Shown: piece by piece, positions 12,765 to 23,901 of the stretch
Layout of the letters: each line of letters begins with the position of its first letter
How positions within the stretch are numbered: the stretch's first letter is position 1
Assembly (NCBI GenBank): GCA_004794655.1
Contig: SMMW01000093.1
Coordinates: 227,433 to 291,432 of the forward strand
Direction: 5' to 3'
From: Marisa cornuarietis
Taxonomy: Eukaryota > Mollusca > Gastropoda > Architaenioglossa > Ampullariidae
Length of the DNA stretch: 64,000 nucleotides
Notes under the pieces: generated by a model
What the model was told of the DNA's origin: nothing
Database searches by the model: none
What the model saw: the letters and a program-made list of their open reading frames with translations, nothing else
Program-made: the position numbers and the translations under genes

Positions 12765-13840
12765 TACAACACAGGTGAGAGGAGTGAGAGGACTTGAGTA
12801 ACTCATACAACCAAGGGTAATAACGCAAGACAATAACAACTAACAACACAAGTGAGAGGAGCGAGAGGACTTGAGTAGCTGATACAACCAAGAGTAATAA
12901 CGCAGGACAGTAACAACTAACAACACAAGTGAGAGGAGCGAGAGGACTTGAGTAACTCATACAACCAATAGTAATAACGCAAGACAATAACAACTAACAA
13001 CACAATGTGAGAGGAGTGAGAGGACTTGAGTAACTCATACAACCAAGAGTAATAACACATGACAGTAACAACTAACAACACAGGTGAGAGGAGTGAGAGG
13101 ACTTGAGTAACTCATACAACCAATAGTAATAACGCAGGACAATAACAACTCATAACACAAGGTGAGAGGACCTTAGTAACTCATACAACCAAAGGTAATA
13201 ACGCAGGACTGTAACAACTAACAACACAAGGTGAGAGGACTTGAGTAACTCATACAACAAAGGGTAATAACTCAGGACAGTAACAACTAACAACACAAGG
13301 TGAGAGGAGTGAGAGGACTTGAGTAACTCATACAACCAAAGGTAATAACGCAGGACAGTAACAACTAACAACACAAGGTGAGAGGAGTGAGAGGACTTGA
13401 GTAACTCATACAACCAAAGGTAATAACGCAGGACAATAACAACTAACAACACAGGTGAGAGGAGTGAGAGGACTTGAGTAGCTCATACAACCAAAGGTAA
13501 TAACGCAGGACAGTAACAACTAACAACACAAGGAGAGAGGAGTTACAGGACTTGAGTAACTCATACAACCAAAGGTAATAACGCAGGACAGTAACAACTA
13601 ACAACACAATGTGAGAGGACTTGAGTAACTCATACAACCAAGGGTAATAACTCAGGACAGTAACAACTAATAACACAAGGAGAGAGGAGTGACAGGACTT
13701 GAGTAACTGATACAACAATGGGTAATAACGCAGGACAATAACAACTAACAACACAAGGAGAGAGGACTTGAGTAACTCATACAACCAAGGGTAATAACGC
13801 AGGACAGTAACAACTAACAACACAAGGTGAGAGGACGAGT
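12765..13840. repeat. About 77-bp minisatellite array (about 14 copies)
   Basis: Unit of roughly 66-78 bp containing CTTGAGTAACTCATACAACC and GGTAATAACGCAGGACAGTA. Shorter units lack a GAGGAGTGA segment. Minus-strand frames of 78-149 codons with the repeated LRYYLWLYELLKSSHSSH pattern are translations of the array. Confidence 0.93.
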
Positions 13841-13906
13841 AACTGGTGCAAACATAAGTTTTGACTCCCCCATTTGCCTCTCCCCCAATCATGCTGATGA
13901 GTATGG

Positions 13907-13914
13907 ACCTAGGG
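13907..13914. repeat. Left target-site duplication of the hAT element
   Basis: ACCTAGGG directly precedes the terminal inverted repeat. It matches ACCTCGGG at the other end in 7 of 8 positions. Eight bp is the usual hAT target duplication. Confidence 0.85.
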
Positions 13915-16200
13915 CAGGGATGCCCAACCTACGGCCCGCGGGCCATATCGGGCCCGCGCCGCGGTGCCATCCGGCCCTCGAAACTTCTGCCCACAGTGCA
14001 GGAAATCGGCATGGTAATAAAAAAAAAACACTGAAAAAAAGGAAAAAAGGGAAGAAAAAGTATCTACCCTACGTTGGGGCGTCTCTCAATCTTTCTTCGA
14101 TGGATTTCATTCTTGATTTTTGTCTTGGGAGGAAACCAGTGTTTGAGAACGAGGGACGCCGCATTCCACAGGTGATTAGTGATCTTTTGATTAGTTAATA
14201 TTTCAATCAGTCGTTAAAGAGATAAAAATACAGACTCCGGGCTTTCTAGCAAGCTATAACACAAGGGGTTTCTGACAGGGAAACAATACCGAAAAAGCGT
14301 TTGAATTTCGTCATGTTCCTGTGGAAATCAGGACGGATCGCCGTGGGGTACCTCGATTAAAATGTAGTTTAAGACAATTTCTAACTTTTAACATAGAAAC
14401 ACAACATTACACGGCACTATGAAACAAAGCACAAGAACAAGTATGGCGGCATCCTTGGTTGAAGCCGCGAAGAAAAGTTTTCTAAGTTACGTCAAGAAAT
14501 TGGAGGCTTGACGAGAATATTTACCAAGAAAAGACAAGAAAATGAGGCGGCGGTAAGGGCAAGCTACCGAGTTGCTCACATTTTGAGCAGAGAAGTGAAG
14601 CCATTTTCCGACGGTTTGCTAGCAGTGGTGGAGGAAATGTGTCCTGAAAAGAAAAATGCAGTTGAAGCCGTCAGCCTTTCTCGCATGACAATTGCACTGC
14701 GAGTGGAAGATGTGCGGAAAAATCTCGTCAAAACTAAGGGAGAAAGCGGAACGTCTCGAAATGTTTTCTATTGCCGTTGACGAGTCCACCGACGCATCTG
14801 ACACCGCTACACTCTTGGTATTTATTCGCGGTACAAACAGCGATTTTGAAATTACAGAATAGTTAGCGGCCATGAGGGGCATGCATGGGAACACCCCTTG
14901 CGAAGACCTGTTCAAAGAAGTTTCAGCTGTAATGCAGGGTCTTGCTCTTCCTTGGGAAAAATTACTGGGAGTGACTACTGATGGTGCCAGAAGTATGGTT
15001 GGATGCCACAGCGGACTGGCAGCAAGGGTTATTAGAAAAGTCGTCGAGTCTAATGGAACCGAGCCTCTGCGGCTTCATTGCATTATTCACCAACAAAACC
15101 TCTGTGGCAAGGTGTTGAATCTGGACCATGTGATGAAGATTGTGGTCAGCACTGTAAACTTCATCAGATCACAGGCGTTGAACCACAGAACTTTCAAGGA
15201 ATTTTTGACAGAAATAGAATCCGAATACGAAGACGTTCTTTTTCACAGTGAAATCCGCTGGTTAAGCCGAGGAAGGGTACTAAAACGGTTTTTTGATTTG
15301 AGACATGAGATTGAAATTTTATGACTGAGAAATCAAAGCAAGTGCCTCAGCTGAACGACCCCTCGTGGTTGTGGGATTTGGCGATTTTATGCGACATCGC
15401 GTCACATCTGAATGAACTCAACACCAAACTTCATGGGAAAGAAAAGTTGAGTTCGCATGTGTATGCGGACATAACAGCCTTCCAAGCAAAATTCCAACTC
15501 GTCATTCAGGAGGCGAGAAGGGGGCACCTTGTCCACTTCCCAACGTGTACAGCTCTACGTCAGGATCAGCAGCTAAATGTCTTTCCCCAAAGCAAGGATA
15601 ATCCAACTTCTGGGGCTCTTGAATGATAATTTCAAGGACACATTTGTGGATTTTCATGATTTGAAGAATGAAATACGTCTCGTCGAAAATCCATTTGCGG
15701 CAGATGTGTCAAGTGCCCCGACAGACCTGCAACTGGAACTGACTGACTTGCGAAGCCAGACATCCCTGTTGACAAATTTCAAGCGATGCAGACAATTGAT
15801 TCGTACGCCGTGTTGCCTGCAGAAACTTTTCCAAATCTCCGAAAACAAGCGTCAAGGATGATCACGATGTTGACAAATACTTATGTGTGTCAACAAACGT
15901 TTTCAGTGATGAAAGGGGCGAAACCCGTCTGACGTAATCGCCTCTCGGACGAACATTTCGATTCAGTGCTCCGACTCGGTGTCTCTACGATGCAGCCGGA
16001 CATTCAGAAGTTGGTTTCGGGAAAACAACTTCAAACATCCCACTAATTACTACAGAATTAATGGTAAACAAAGCGCGTTTCTAATAAAAATGGTATCTGC
16101 TCTATTTTTTTCGTTTTTGTATATTTGCGGTGAAGCGGCCCGTGACACGCGTCTCGGAGACTTACATGGCCCCCAGGCCGAAAAAGGTTGGGCATCACTG
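13915..16200 (+). mobile_element. Full-length but inactive hAT DNA transposon (GTF2IRD2/ZBED-type)
   Basis: The left end CAGGGATGCCCAACCT matches the inverse of the right end (CAGTGATGCCCAACCT) in 15 of 16 positions, and the element is flanked by an 8-bp duplication, so both termini are present in 2,286 bp. Just inside the left end the sequence is rich in GGCCCGC, and the right end mirrors this with CGGCCCGTG and CCCCCAGGCCG. The interior carries a plus-strand transposase relic. It sits between a 77-bp and a 42-bp satellite. Family knowledge: vertebrate GTF2IRD2 carries a domesticated Charlie-like hAT transposase resembling this protein. The element cannot make its own transposase because of the stops and frameshifts listed for the pseudogene. 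Confidence 0.93.
14403..16025 (+). pseudogene. hAT transposase relic (BED finger remnant to dimerisation region)
   Basis: In order: a BED zinc-finger remnant with RHYETKH (about 14,412-14,432); a stretch ending in a TGA at 14,460; the early catalytic region with VDESTD near 14,776-14,793 after a frameshift around 14,730; a TAG at 14,860; then VTTDGARSMVGC, HCIIHQQNLC and WLSRGRVLKRF in one frame up to a TGA at about 15,322. A frameshift there leads to PQLNDPSWLWDLAIL, and another around 15,570-15,600 leads to DLQLELTDLRSQ. The carboxy end, with TYVCQQTFSVMK and RLSDEHFDSVLR, is the hAT dimerisation domain and has an internal TGA. The order and spacing match GTF2IRD2/ZBED5-like transposases. 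The breaks make it a pseudogene. The amino-terminal half of the BED finger is not recognisable. Confidence 0.92.
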
Positions 16201-16208
16201 ACCTCGGG
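16201..16208. repeat. Right target-site duplication of the hAT element
   Basis: ACCTCGGG immediately follows the right terminal inverted repeat and pairs with ACCTAGGG on the left (one mismatch). Confidence 0.85.
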
Positions 16209-16249
16209 TATAGTGCGGGCTGAAATGGACTTACCAAGTAAATAGTGAA

Positions 16250-16760
16250 GGCTGACAGACACTGTGATAGACATGTACCCTGTGACACATTTGAACATAT
16301 GGCATGTGATAGACATGTACCCTGTGACACATTTGAACATATGGCATGTGATAGACATGTACCCTGTGACACATTTGAACATATGGCGTGTGATAGACAT
16401 GTACCCTGTGACACATTTGAACATATGGCATGTGATAGACATGTACCTTGTGACACATTTGAACATATGGCATGTGATAGACATGTACCCTGTGACACAT
16501 TTGAACATATGGCATGTGATATACATGTACCCTGTGACACATTTGAACATATGGCATGTGATATACATGTACCCTGTGACACGTGTGAACAGATGAACGT
16601 GGTAGACATGTACCTAATGACACATGTGAACAGATGAACATGGCAGACATGTACCCTATGACACGTGTGAACAGATGAACAATTTAGACATGTACCCTAT
16701 GACACATGTAAACAGATGGCATGCGGTAGACATGTCCCCTATGATACGATTGATAGACAT
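16250..16760. repeat. 42-bp minisatellite array (about 12 copies)
   Basis: Unit of 42 bp with GTGATAGACATGTACCCTGT and GACACATTTGAACATATGGC. The first eight copies are nearly identical; from about 16,580 the units decay (GTGTGAACAGATGAAC variants). Forty-two is divisible by three, so several frames on both strands stay open for 100-180 codons without coding meaning. Confidence 0.94.
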
Positions 16761-17560
16761 GTACCGTATACATGATACGTGATAGACACATCCCGTCAGA
16801 GCCATAGCACCACACATGCAAGCTGGGGCAACTAACATAGGCAAGGGACCGATTTTAGGGCTGGTGTACTTGCCAGCCCGAGCTGTAGAAGGTGCGTACT
16901 GTGTCAGTCGGCGAGCCTGTCAAACCTCACTCCTCTTTCCCCGGCGTGAGATCAACTGCCGCGGGGGCCCGGCACCAGCCCCGCACTACAGGCCCATGAC
17001 GTCATCAGTCGTCACCTGTTACTGTAGCGTGAATTGCTGCTTTCTGCTTATCGCCCCTCATCAAATTTACTCATCAGCGCTCGTCAAATTTACTCTGCCC
17101 GAGCTCTACTCATCGCTCTTCCAAACCTACTCGCCGCCGTCCTTTCTGCCTGCTTGCTGGCCACACAGCCTGCCTGAGGACATGCTAGACACTAACCGAT
17201 CTTACCAGCTGACGTACCTAACTGGCCAGTAGCTGACGTACCTAACTGACCAGTAGCTGACGTACCTAACTGACCAGATGACGTGTCTAGGTGACCAGAT
17301 GACCACTCTACCCTCCTCTCTACACTCAACTCCATCCTCTTACCCACCTTCTACTCCATTTTCATCTTCCCCTCCACTTTATACTCCATTCCTACTTTAT
17401 TTCTCACTCCACCCTCCTCTCTAGCCTCCACTCCACCCTCTACTTTCTTCCTCGCTCCACTCCATTTCTCTCCCCCTCTGTCTCTCTCTTTTCCATCTGT
17501 CTCTTGCGCACACCCTTTGTACACATATCCGTGTGATATCCTTTGTGTGTCTTACACTAC
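16761..17560. other. Spacer with a small 24-bp repeat and a pyrimidine-rich tract
   Basis: About 800 bp. A plus-strand frame at 16,816-17,232 (138 codons) has no recognisable domain. Three copies of AGCTGACGTACCTAACTGAC lie at about 17,208-17,275. From about 17,297 to 17,520 the plus strand is strongly C/T-rich with repeated CTCCACTCC-like blocks. No gene supported. Confidence 0.55.
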
Positions 17561-17564
17561 ACTC

Positions 17565-18030
17565 ACTCATTCACTCATCACTCTTGGTAGTTACTGACCT
17601 CATTAATTCATCTCTTGATTGATTGTTAGTAACTGACCATCTGTTCCTCATTTATTCATCTCTTGATTGTTAGTAACTGACCAGCTGTTCCTCATTTATT
17701 CATCTCTTGATTGTTAGTAACTGACCAGCTGTTCCTCATTTATTCATCTCTTGATTGTTAGTTACTGACCAGCTGTACCTCATTTATTCATCTCTTGATT
17801 GATTGTTAGTAACTGACCAGCTGTTCCTCATTTATTCATCTCTTGATTGTTAGTAACTGACCAGCTGTACCTCATTTATTCATCTCTTGATTGATTGTTA
17901 GTAACTGACCAGCTGTTCCTCATTTATTCATCTCTTGATTGTTGGTTACTGACCAGCTGTATCTTATTTATTCATCTCTTGATTGATTGTTAGTAACTGA
18001 CCAGCTGTTCCTCATTTATTTATCCCTTTG
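17565..18030. repeat. 44/48-bp minisatellite array (about 10 copies)
   Basis: Unit containing CTCATTTATTCATCTCTTGA followed by TTGTTAGTAACTGACCAGCTGT. Units differ by presence or absence of one GATT (GATTGTTAG or GATTGATTGTTAG), giving 44- and 48-bp lengths that partly alternate. Confidence 0.93.
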
Positions 18031-18114
18031 CCATCCCACTCGCTGACTAGTTGTAACCGGTCTGCTGTACACATGCACTGGCTGACATAGTTCGCCACTA
18101 TCACCTCGAACGGC

Positions 18115-19225
18115 GGCAAGCAAGACCTCTTTGGTATGGCAGTCAGGGTTAGGGTTAACCCAAGACATGTTTGGTATGGCTAATCAGGGTTAGGGTTAAC
18201 CCAAGACATGTTTGGTATGGCTAGTCAGGGTTAGGGTTAACCCAAGACATGTTTGGTATGGCTAATCAGGGTTAGGGTTAACCCAAGACATGTTTGGTAT
18301 GGCTAGTCAGGGTTATGGTTAACCCAAGACGTTTGGTATGGCTAATCAGGGTTAGGTGTTAACCCAAGACATGTTTGGTATGGCTAGTCAGGGTTAGGGT
18401 TAACCCAAGACATGTTTGGTATGGCTAATCAGGGTTAGGGTTAACCCAAGACATGTTTGGTATGGCTAATCAGGGTTAGGGTTAACCCAAGACATGTTTG
18501 GTATGGCTAGTCAGGGTTATGGTTAACCCAAGACGTTTGGTATGGCTAATCAGGGTTAGGTGTTAACCCAAGACATGTTTGGTATGGCTAGTCAGGGTTA
18601 GGGTTAACCCAAGACATGTTTGGTATGGCTAATCAGGGTTAGGGTTAACCCAAGACATGTTTGGTATGGCTAATCAGGGTAAGGGTTAACCCAAGACATG
18701 TTTGGTATGGCTAGTTAACCCAAGACAAGTTTAGTATGGCAGTCAGGGTTGGTGTTAACCCAAGACATGTTTGATATGTCTAATCAGGGTTAGGGTTAAC
18801 CCAAGACATGTTTGGTATGGCTAATCAGGGTTAGGGTTAACCCAAGACATGTTTGGTATGGCTAGTCAGGGTAAGGGTTAACCCAAGTCATGTTTGTTAT
18901 GGCTAATCAGGGTAAGGGTTAACCCAAGACATGTTTGGTATGGCTAGTTAACCCAAGACATGTTTAGTATGGCAGTCAGGGTTGGTGTTAACCCAAGACA
19001 TGTTTGATATGGCTAATCAGGGTTAGGGTTAACCCAAGACATGTTTGGTATATCTAATCAGGGTTAGGAATAACCCAAGACATGTTTGGTATGGCTAATC
19101 AGGGTTAGGGTTAACCCAAGACATGTTTGGTATGGCTAATCAGGGTTAGGAATAACCCAAGACATGTTTGGTATGGCTAATCAGGGTTAGGGTTAACCCA
19201 AGACGTGTTTGGTATGGCCAGTCCG
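18115..19225. repeat. 41-bp minisatellite containing telomere-type TTAGGG motifs (about 27 copies)
   Basis: Unit of 41 bp: CAGGGTTAGGGTTAACCCAA followed by GACATGTTTGGTATGGCTAAT. Each unit holds TTAGGG with its inverse joined at the palindrome GGGTTAACCC (contains the GTTAAC hexamer). A five-unit block is duplicated about 205 bp apart (marker GGTTATGGTTAACCC near 18,310 and 18,515), and a later block with short units lacking the TTAGGG part repeats near 18,710 and 18,945. This is an interstitial satellite, not a chromosome end, because the hexamer is never in long uninterrupted runs. Confidence 0.95.
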
Positions 19226-19227
19226 GT

Positions 19228-19775
19228 CTGTTATATTTGTTATTTACTCTGAAGGACGATCATGTATTGTTATTTACCCTAAAGGACGATCATGGTGGGT
19301 TATTTACTCTGTAAGACAATCATGCCTTGTTAATAACCCTGTATGACGATAATGCAGTGTTATTTACCCTGTAGGACGATAATGCAGTGTTATTTACCCT
19401 AAAGGACGATCATGCAGTGTTATTTACCCTAAAGGACGATCATGCAGTGTTTTACCCTGTATGACAATAATGCAGTGTTATTTACCCTGTAGGACGATAA
19501 TGCAGTGTTATTTACCCTGTAGGACGATAATGCAGTGTTATTTACCCTAAAGGACGATCATGCAGTGTTATTTACCCTAAAGGACGATCATGCAGTGTTA
19601 TTTACCGATAAGGACGATCATGCAGTGTTTTACCCTGTAGGACGATCATGCTGTGTTATTTACCCTGTAGGACGATAATGCAGTGTTATTTACCGATAAG
19701 GACTATCATGCAGTGTTTTACCCTGTAGGACGATCATGCTGTGTTATTTACCCTGTAGGACAATAATGCAGTGCT
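19228..19775. repeat. 30-bp minisatellite array (about 18 copies)
   Basis: Unit of 30 bp with core GCAGTGTTATTTACCCTAAA followed by GGACGATCAT. Units alternate between CCCTAAAGG and CCCTGTAGG, and a few lack TAT. It follows the 41-bp array with only a few bases between. Confidence 0.94.
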
Positions 19776-20574
19776 ATGCCGAGTCACATGGTCAAACAGA
19801 CCGCTTGACTGTTGCCAGGAGAGACCTGGTAGTTCACGAAAGGTGGCGAACGTGCCCTATGCATATTCATTGGCGTAATATTCCATTATGACATCGGGTG
19901 TCATTTCATTTCGCACTTGGTCTCGAATGTCTTGATTGGTTTTATGATTTTGTATCAACAAGCTGAGTCCCTGTTTCCCAGCGCAGGATGGAAACTGTGA
20001 TGGACTTGTATGGTTGGTACTAAATAGCAAACCTAATAGTCTTTTACTGACACCATTGTAGTCAGTGCTAAACAGCAAACCTAATAGTCTTTTACTGACA
20101 CCATTGTAGTCGGTACTAAATAGCAAACCTAATAGTCTTTTACTGACACCATTGTAGTCGGTGCTAAACAGCAAACCTAATAGTCTTTTTCGGATACCAT
20201 ATTTGCCTGCTCCAATGGCTCAAACTGTCTGTCAGTTTCTTGTTCAAATAGTTTTTCCCAGTGTCTCAAACTGAATATCTGTCTCCTGGTAAGACAGTTT
20301 GTCTCGCGGCAGTGACATAGATTTCTGTTATGACATCTTTTAAAACGTTTCCCAGTATTGGAAAAATGTCTTGAAGCAATGAAATAGATTTCTTTTATAT
20401 TGAACAGCAAAGAAATGTTTTCCAGCATATAAAAACTGTCTCAAGGCAATGACACTTTTATATTGAACGGGGAAGAAAGGTTGTTTCCTAACCGCGGATT
20501 ATTTTGAAACAGAAAGCAGTAGAGACTCATAGCAAGACACAAGGGCATCAGCTGTAGTCTGGTATTCGGCATTG
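19776..20574. other. Spacer with a 48-bp repeat (4 copies)
   Basis: Four copies of a 48-bp unit with CTAATAGTCTTTTACTGACA run from about 20,005 to 20,195. In the minus strand they make a 16-residue repeat (LLFSTDYNGVSKRLLG) inside a 105-codon frame, which I regard as chance. From 20,200 to 20,490 there is loosely repetitive T/G-rich sequence with recurring GTCTCAA and TTTCCCAG. No gene recognised. Confidence 0.7.
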
Positions 20575-21072
20575 ACAGCTTCTCACAGAAGGCAATGCTG
20601 TACTTAACCCATGAACGAAATACTGCAAGGACCTGTACAACTACCAGCTGAAGACCGACGCCAACATTCTCCGAAACAACCAGAGTAGAGAAAGAGAACC
20701 TGCAGACCTACCAGTCCTTCGGGAAGAGGTCGAAAGAGCTGTACATAGTCTGAAGGAAAGAAATTCACCAGGCGTTGATAATGTACCAGCTGAGCTGCTC
20801 AAGCAGGGTGGGGAAGAAACTTCAAAGGCCCTTTTTCCGCTGCCAAAGAGTCTGGGAGGGAAAGGAATGGCCAAAAGAAAGGACCCAGTCACTGATCATC
20901 CCCCTCCCAAAGAAAGGAAACAGCAAACGGTTTCAGAACTACAGAACCATAAGCCTTATCAGTCACCCAAGCAAAGTCATGCTGAAAATCATACAGACCC
21001 GCATCAGAACCACCGCAGAAGAGCTGCTAGCAGAAGAACAGGCTGGCTTCAGACCACGTAGAAGCACAGTTG
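20575..21072 (+). mobile_element. Family A RTE-like LINE, plus-strand copy, segment 1 (5'-truncated)
   Basis: The translated plus strand, with frameshifts, matches the amino half of the reverse transcriptase in the minus copy next door (the region from TEGNAVLNRW to RPRRSTV). It starts inside the gene, so this copy is 5'-truncated, and stops exactly where the minus-strand copy begins. The continuation of the same gene resumes at 23,917, so the break is an insertion. Multiple small indels show it is not functional. Confidence 0.88.
21063..21072. repeat. Left target duplication of the minus-strand LINE insertion
   Basis: AGCACAGTTG here is repeated exactly at 23,907-23,916 on the far side of the minus-strand LINE copy. 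Confidence 0.88.
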
Positions 21073-21076
21073 TCAG

Positions 21077-23197
21077 TCAGTCAGTCGTCCCTTGCCTGGC
21101 ACCTGGCGTTGGGGGGAGCACATGGATAGACGCGGCAGCTGATAGGGCCCGCCACTCTTGCCTGTTTTGGGCAATAGTCAGCAGGTCCTGTACAGGACGA
21201 CCAGTCCAGTCTTTGACGTTCGTAAGCCAGTTCTTTCTCTGACCACCGCGGCGTCGGCTACCCTCCAAGGTGCCTTGAAGGATAGTCTTCGACAAGGTGT
21301 CGTGCCGGGTTACATGGCCAAAGAAGACCAGCTTACGTCGCTTGACTGTTGATAGTAGAGGTTCCTGGTGTCCTACCAGTGTGGCAATCTTGTTTCTTAC
21401 AAAGTCGTTGGTTTTGTGTTCTTTGTATGAGATCCGGAGCAGCCTCCTCAGACACTTGTGCTCGAACGCCTGGATTCTCCTTTCTGTTTCGGCGAGTAGA
21501 GTCCACGTGTCGCATCCGTAGAGCAGGATCGGCACTGCCAGGGATTTGTATAGCCTGTACTTGGTAGTGAACCTTATCTTGTGGCTATGCCAGATCCTAT
21601 CTAGCCTAGCCATTGCTGCTGTTGCGATCCTGATGCGGATATCTTGCGTGGAGCTGCCGTCCTTGGAGAGAGTGGCTCCCAAGTACTTGAAGCTGCTGAC
21701 CTCTTGGAGCTGTACCCCGTTCATATAGATCTCTGCTTTGCCGTTGCCATTGATCATAACTTTGCTCTTTTCTGTGCTTGTCTCCATTCCATATGCGTTT
21801 GAGCTGTCTGTCAGTCTGTTGGTGAGGTCTTGCAGTTCCTTGTTTGTACCTGCTAATAGATCTATATCATCTGCAAAGCGTAGGTTGCAGATTGGTCTTC
21901 CACCGATTGAAATGGAGGTATGGTGGTCATGAAGAGCTTCAAGCATGATGTTCTCCAAGAATATATTAAACAACACGGGTGATAGGGGACATCCTTGACG
22001 TACCCCTACTGTGGTACGAAAGTAAGCTCCTATTTGGTTGTTAAGCAAAACTGTACTCGTTGAGCTGTTATACAACGCTTCAACGACTTGGACAAGCCCT
22101 TCTTCAATGTTGAATTTCCGCATCACATGCCATAGCCCCTCGTGCCAGACTCTGTCAAATGCCTTCTTAATGTCAATGAAGTTGTGGTAAAGGTCCCGCT
22201 GATGCTGCAGATGCTTTTCTATAAGAAGACGACAGTTGAAGATCTGCTCAACTGTGCTTCTACGTGGTCTGAAGCCAGCCTGTTCTTCTGCTAGCAGCTC
22301 TTCTGCCGTGGTTCTGATGCGGTTCTGTATGACCTTTAGCATGACTTTGCTTGGGTGACTGATAAGGCTTATTGTTCTGTAGTTCTGACACTGTTTGCTG
22401 TTTCCTTTCTTTGGGAGGGGAATGATTAGTGACTGCGTCCATTCTCTGGGCCATTCCTTGCACTCCCAGACTCTTTGGCACAGAACAGTTAGGGCTTTTG
22501 TAGTTTCTTCCCCACCCTGCTTGAGCAGCTCAGCTGGTACATTATCAACGCCTGGTGACTTTCCTCCCTTCAGACTATGTACAGCTCTTTCGACCTCTTC
22601 CCGTAGGACTGGTATGTCTGCAGGTTCACTGTCTCTAGTCTGGTTGTTTTGGAGAATGTTGGCGTCGGTCTTCAGCTGGTAATTGTACAGGTCCTTGCAG
22701 TATTCTGTCCATCGGTTGAGTACAGCATTGCCTTCTGTGAGAAGGTGACCATTGCTGTCTTCGATGACTGAGATCTTTTGCTGGTCTGTCTTAGTGAGGG
22801 TCTTTAGAAGTTGGTAGGCCTTTTTGCTGTCACCTCGTGCCATTCCAACCTCTATGTCCTGGCACTGCTTCTCGATCCAGCTCTCTCTAGCTGCCTTCAT
22901 CCCTTTCTTAATGGCACAATTCACTTCTTTGTATTTGGTTGCTGCTTCTGGTTTGCTTTTCTTTTCTCTCTTCAAGGCCCTCCTTTGGTCACAGAGGTCT
23001 AGTATGTCGTTCGTGACCCATGGCTGTTTCTTGTTTCTATGTCGCCCTAGAACCTCTTGGGCTGTCGACAGTAGCACCTCTTTGATGTTTCCAGAGAGGG
23101 TGTCTACATCACAGTCCACCAGGTTCAGTGCGCCAAATTTTCCGCCAACCGTGGCCTTGAAGACTTCTGCAACCTTTGGGTCTTGCAGCTTCTCCAA
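21077..23197 (-). CDS. Family A reverse transcriptase frame (706 codons)
   Basis: Encodes the reverse transcriptase that would copy LINE RNA at a nicked genomic target. Visible parts: GGKSPGVDNVPAELLK (about residues 213-228) at the start of the RT domain; IDIKKAFDRVWHEGLW (about 340-355), the first catalytic aspartate region; GVRQGCPLSPVLFN (about 395-410); FADDIDLLAG near residue 440, holding the catalytic Asp pair; YLGATLSKDGSS further on; then a thumb/tail region with LLYGCDTWTLL and GHVTRHDTLSKT, ending close to the element's 3' tail. No stops interrupt it, which makes it the best-preserved coding frame in the window. The apparent start Met is only the first Met after the frameshift; in an intact element this would be continuous with the endonuclease frame that overlaps it at 23,125-23,197. 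Confidence 0.9.
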   Translation of the reverse strand: MEKLQDPKVAEVFKATVGGKFGALNLVDCDVDTLSGNIKEVLLSTAQEVLGRHRNKKQPWVTNDILDLCDQRRALKREKKSKPEAATKYKEVNCAIKKGMKAARESWIEKQCQDIEVGMARGDSKKAYQLLKTLTKTDQQKISVIEDSNGHLLTEGNAVLNRWTEYCKDLYNYQLKTDANILQNNQTRDSEPADIPVLREEVERAVHSLKGGKSPGVDNVPAELLKQGGEETTKALTVLCQRVWECKEWPREWTQSLIIPLPKKGNSKQCQNYRTISLISHPSKVMLKVIQNRIRTTAEELLAEEQAGFRPRRSTVEQIFNCRLLIEKHLQHQRDLYHNFIDIKKAFDRVWHEGLWHVMRKFNIEEGLVQVVEALYNSSTSTVLLNNQIGAYFRTTVGVRQGCPLSPVLFNIFLENIMLEALHDHHTSISIGGRPICNLRFADDIDLLAGTNKELQDLTNRLTDSSNAYGMETSTEKSKVMINGNGKAEIYMNGVQLQEVSSFKYLGATLSKDGSSTQDIRIRIATAAMARLDRIWHSHKIRFTTKYRLYKSLAVPILLYGCDTWTLLAETERRIQAFEHKCLRRLLRISYKEHKTNDFVRNKIATLVGHQEPLLSTVKRRKLVFFGHVTRHDTLSKTILQGTLEGSRRRGGQRKNWLTNVKDWTGRPVQDLLTIAQNRQEWRALSAAASIHVLPPTPGARQGTTD

Positions 23198-23901
23198 ATC
23201 AAAGCGAATTCGGGGGTGTTTGAGAGTCGCTTCGCTTTCAGCCTCAGCTTCAGGTTTGTTAGAACAAGGTCATGGTCGCTGCCTATGTCAGCGCCTGGGT
23301 ACGTCCTTGTCTTGGCCCTGTTGATGCTGGATTTGAAGCGTCTCGGCAGTAGGATGTAGTCGATCTGATTATGGACCAGTCCGTCTGGTGAGTGCCAGGT
23401 GGCCGTCCTTGATTTCTTGTGGGGATACAAGGTGTTGGCTAAGGTGAGTCTCTGGCTCTGTGCGAACTCTAGGAGTCTGATGCCCCTGTCGTTGGTTTCA
23501 CCAAGGCCAAATTTCCCCACCGTTCCTGCCCATTGCTGGTAGGCGTCTGGTCCGACCTTGGCGTTCCAGTCTCCGAGCACAACCAGGATGTCCTTTTTTG
23601 GAACTGCCTTCACAATCTTGTCCAGTTGTTGGTAGAATTCTTCCACTTCGTCGTCTCCATGTGTGGAAGTTGGAGCGTATACTTGGACAATGGTGACATT
23701 ATGAGGCTTGGCTGAGACACGAATGGAGATCAGCCGGCTGGATACGGGTGTACAGCTGATGACGGCCGCGGCCACCTTCCTGTGCACAAGGAAGCCCACG
23801 CCGTACTCATGCCTGGTGTCCTCCCCACTGTACCACAGTCTGTGGCCGTCTTCCGTCACTGTTTCCCCAAATCCTGTCCATCTGACCTCCGCCAGTCCCA
23901 C
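23125..23901 (-). pseudogene. Family A apurinic endonuclease domain, 5'-truncated and frameshifted
   Basis: Translated minus strand gives an exonuclease-endonuclease-phosphatase fold: GLAEVRWTG at the start (amino end of the fold missing), HEYGVGFLVHRKV, VQVYAPTSTHGDD, VVLGDWNAKVG, and SDHDLVLTNLKL with the catalytic SDH near residue 205. These proteins nick target DNA to prime reverse transcription; related sequences are often annotated in animal genomes as craniofacial development protein 2-like because of this domain. The frame leaves the true reading phase near 23,190-23,215, after which the reverse transcriptase frame takes over, so one indel separates the domains. The first part of the domain is lost to 5' truncation. 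Confidence 0.88.

Noticed and set aside
13827..14198. A 123-codon plus frame across the left end of the hAT element
   Set aside because: It spans the satellite spacer, target duplication and terminal repeat, so it cannot be an original gene.
18115..19225. A true telomere
   Set aside because: TTAGGG occurs as one or two units within a 41-bp satellite and unique sequence follows on both sides.
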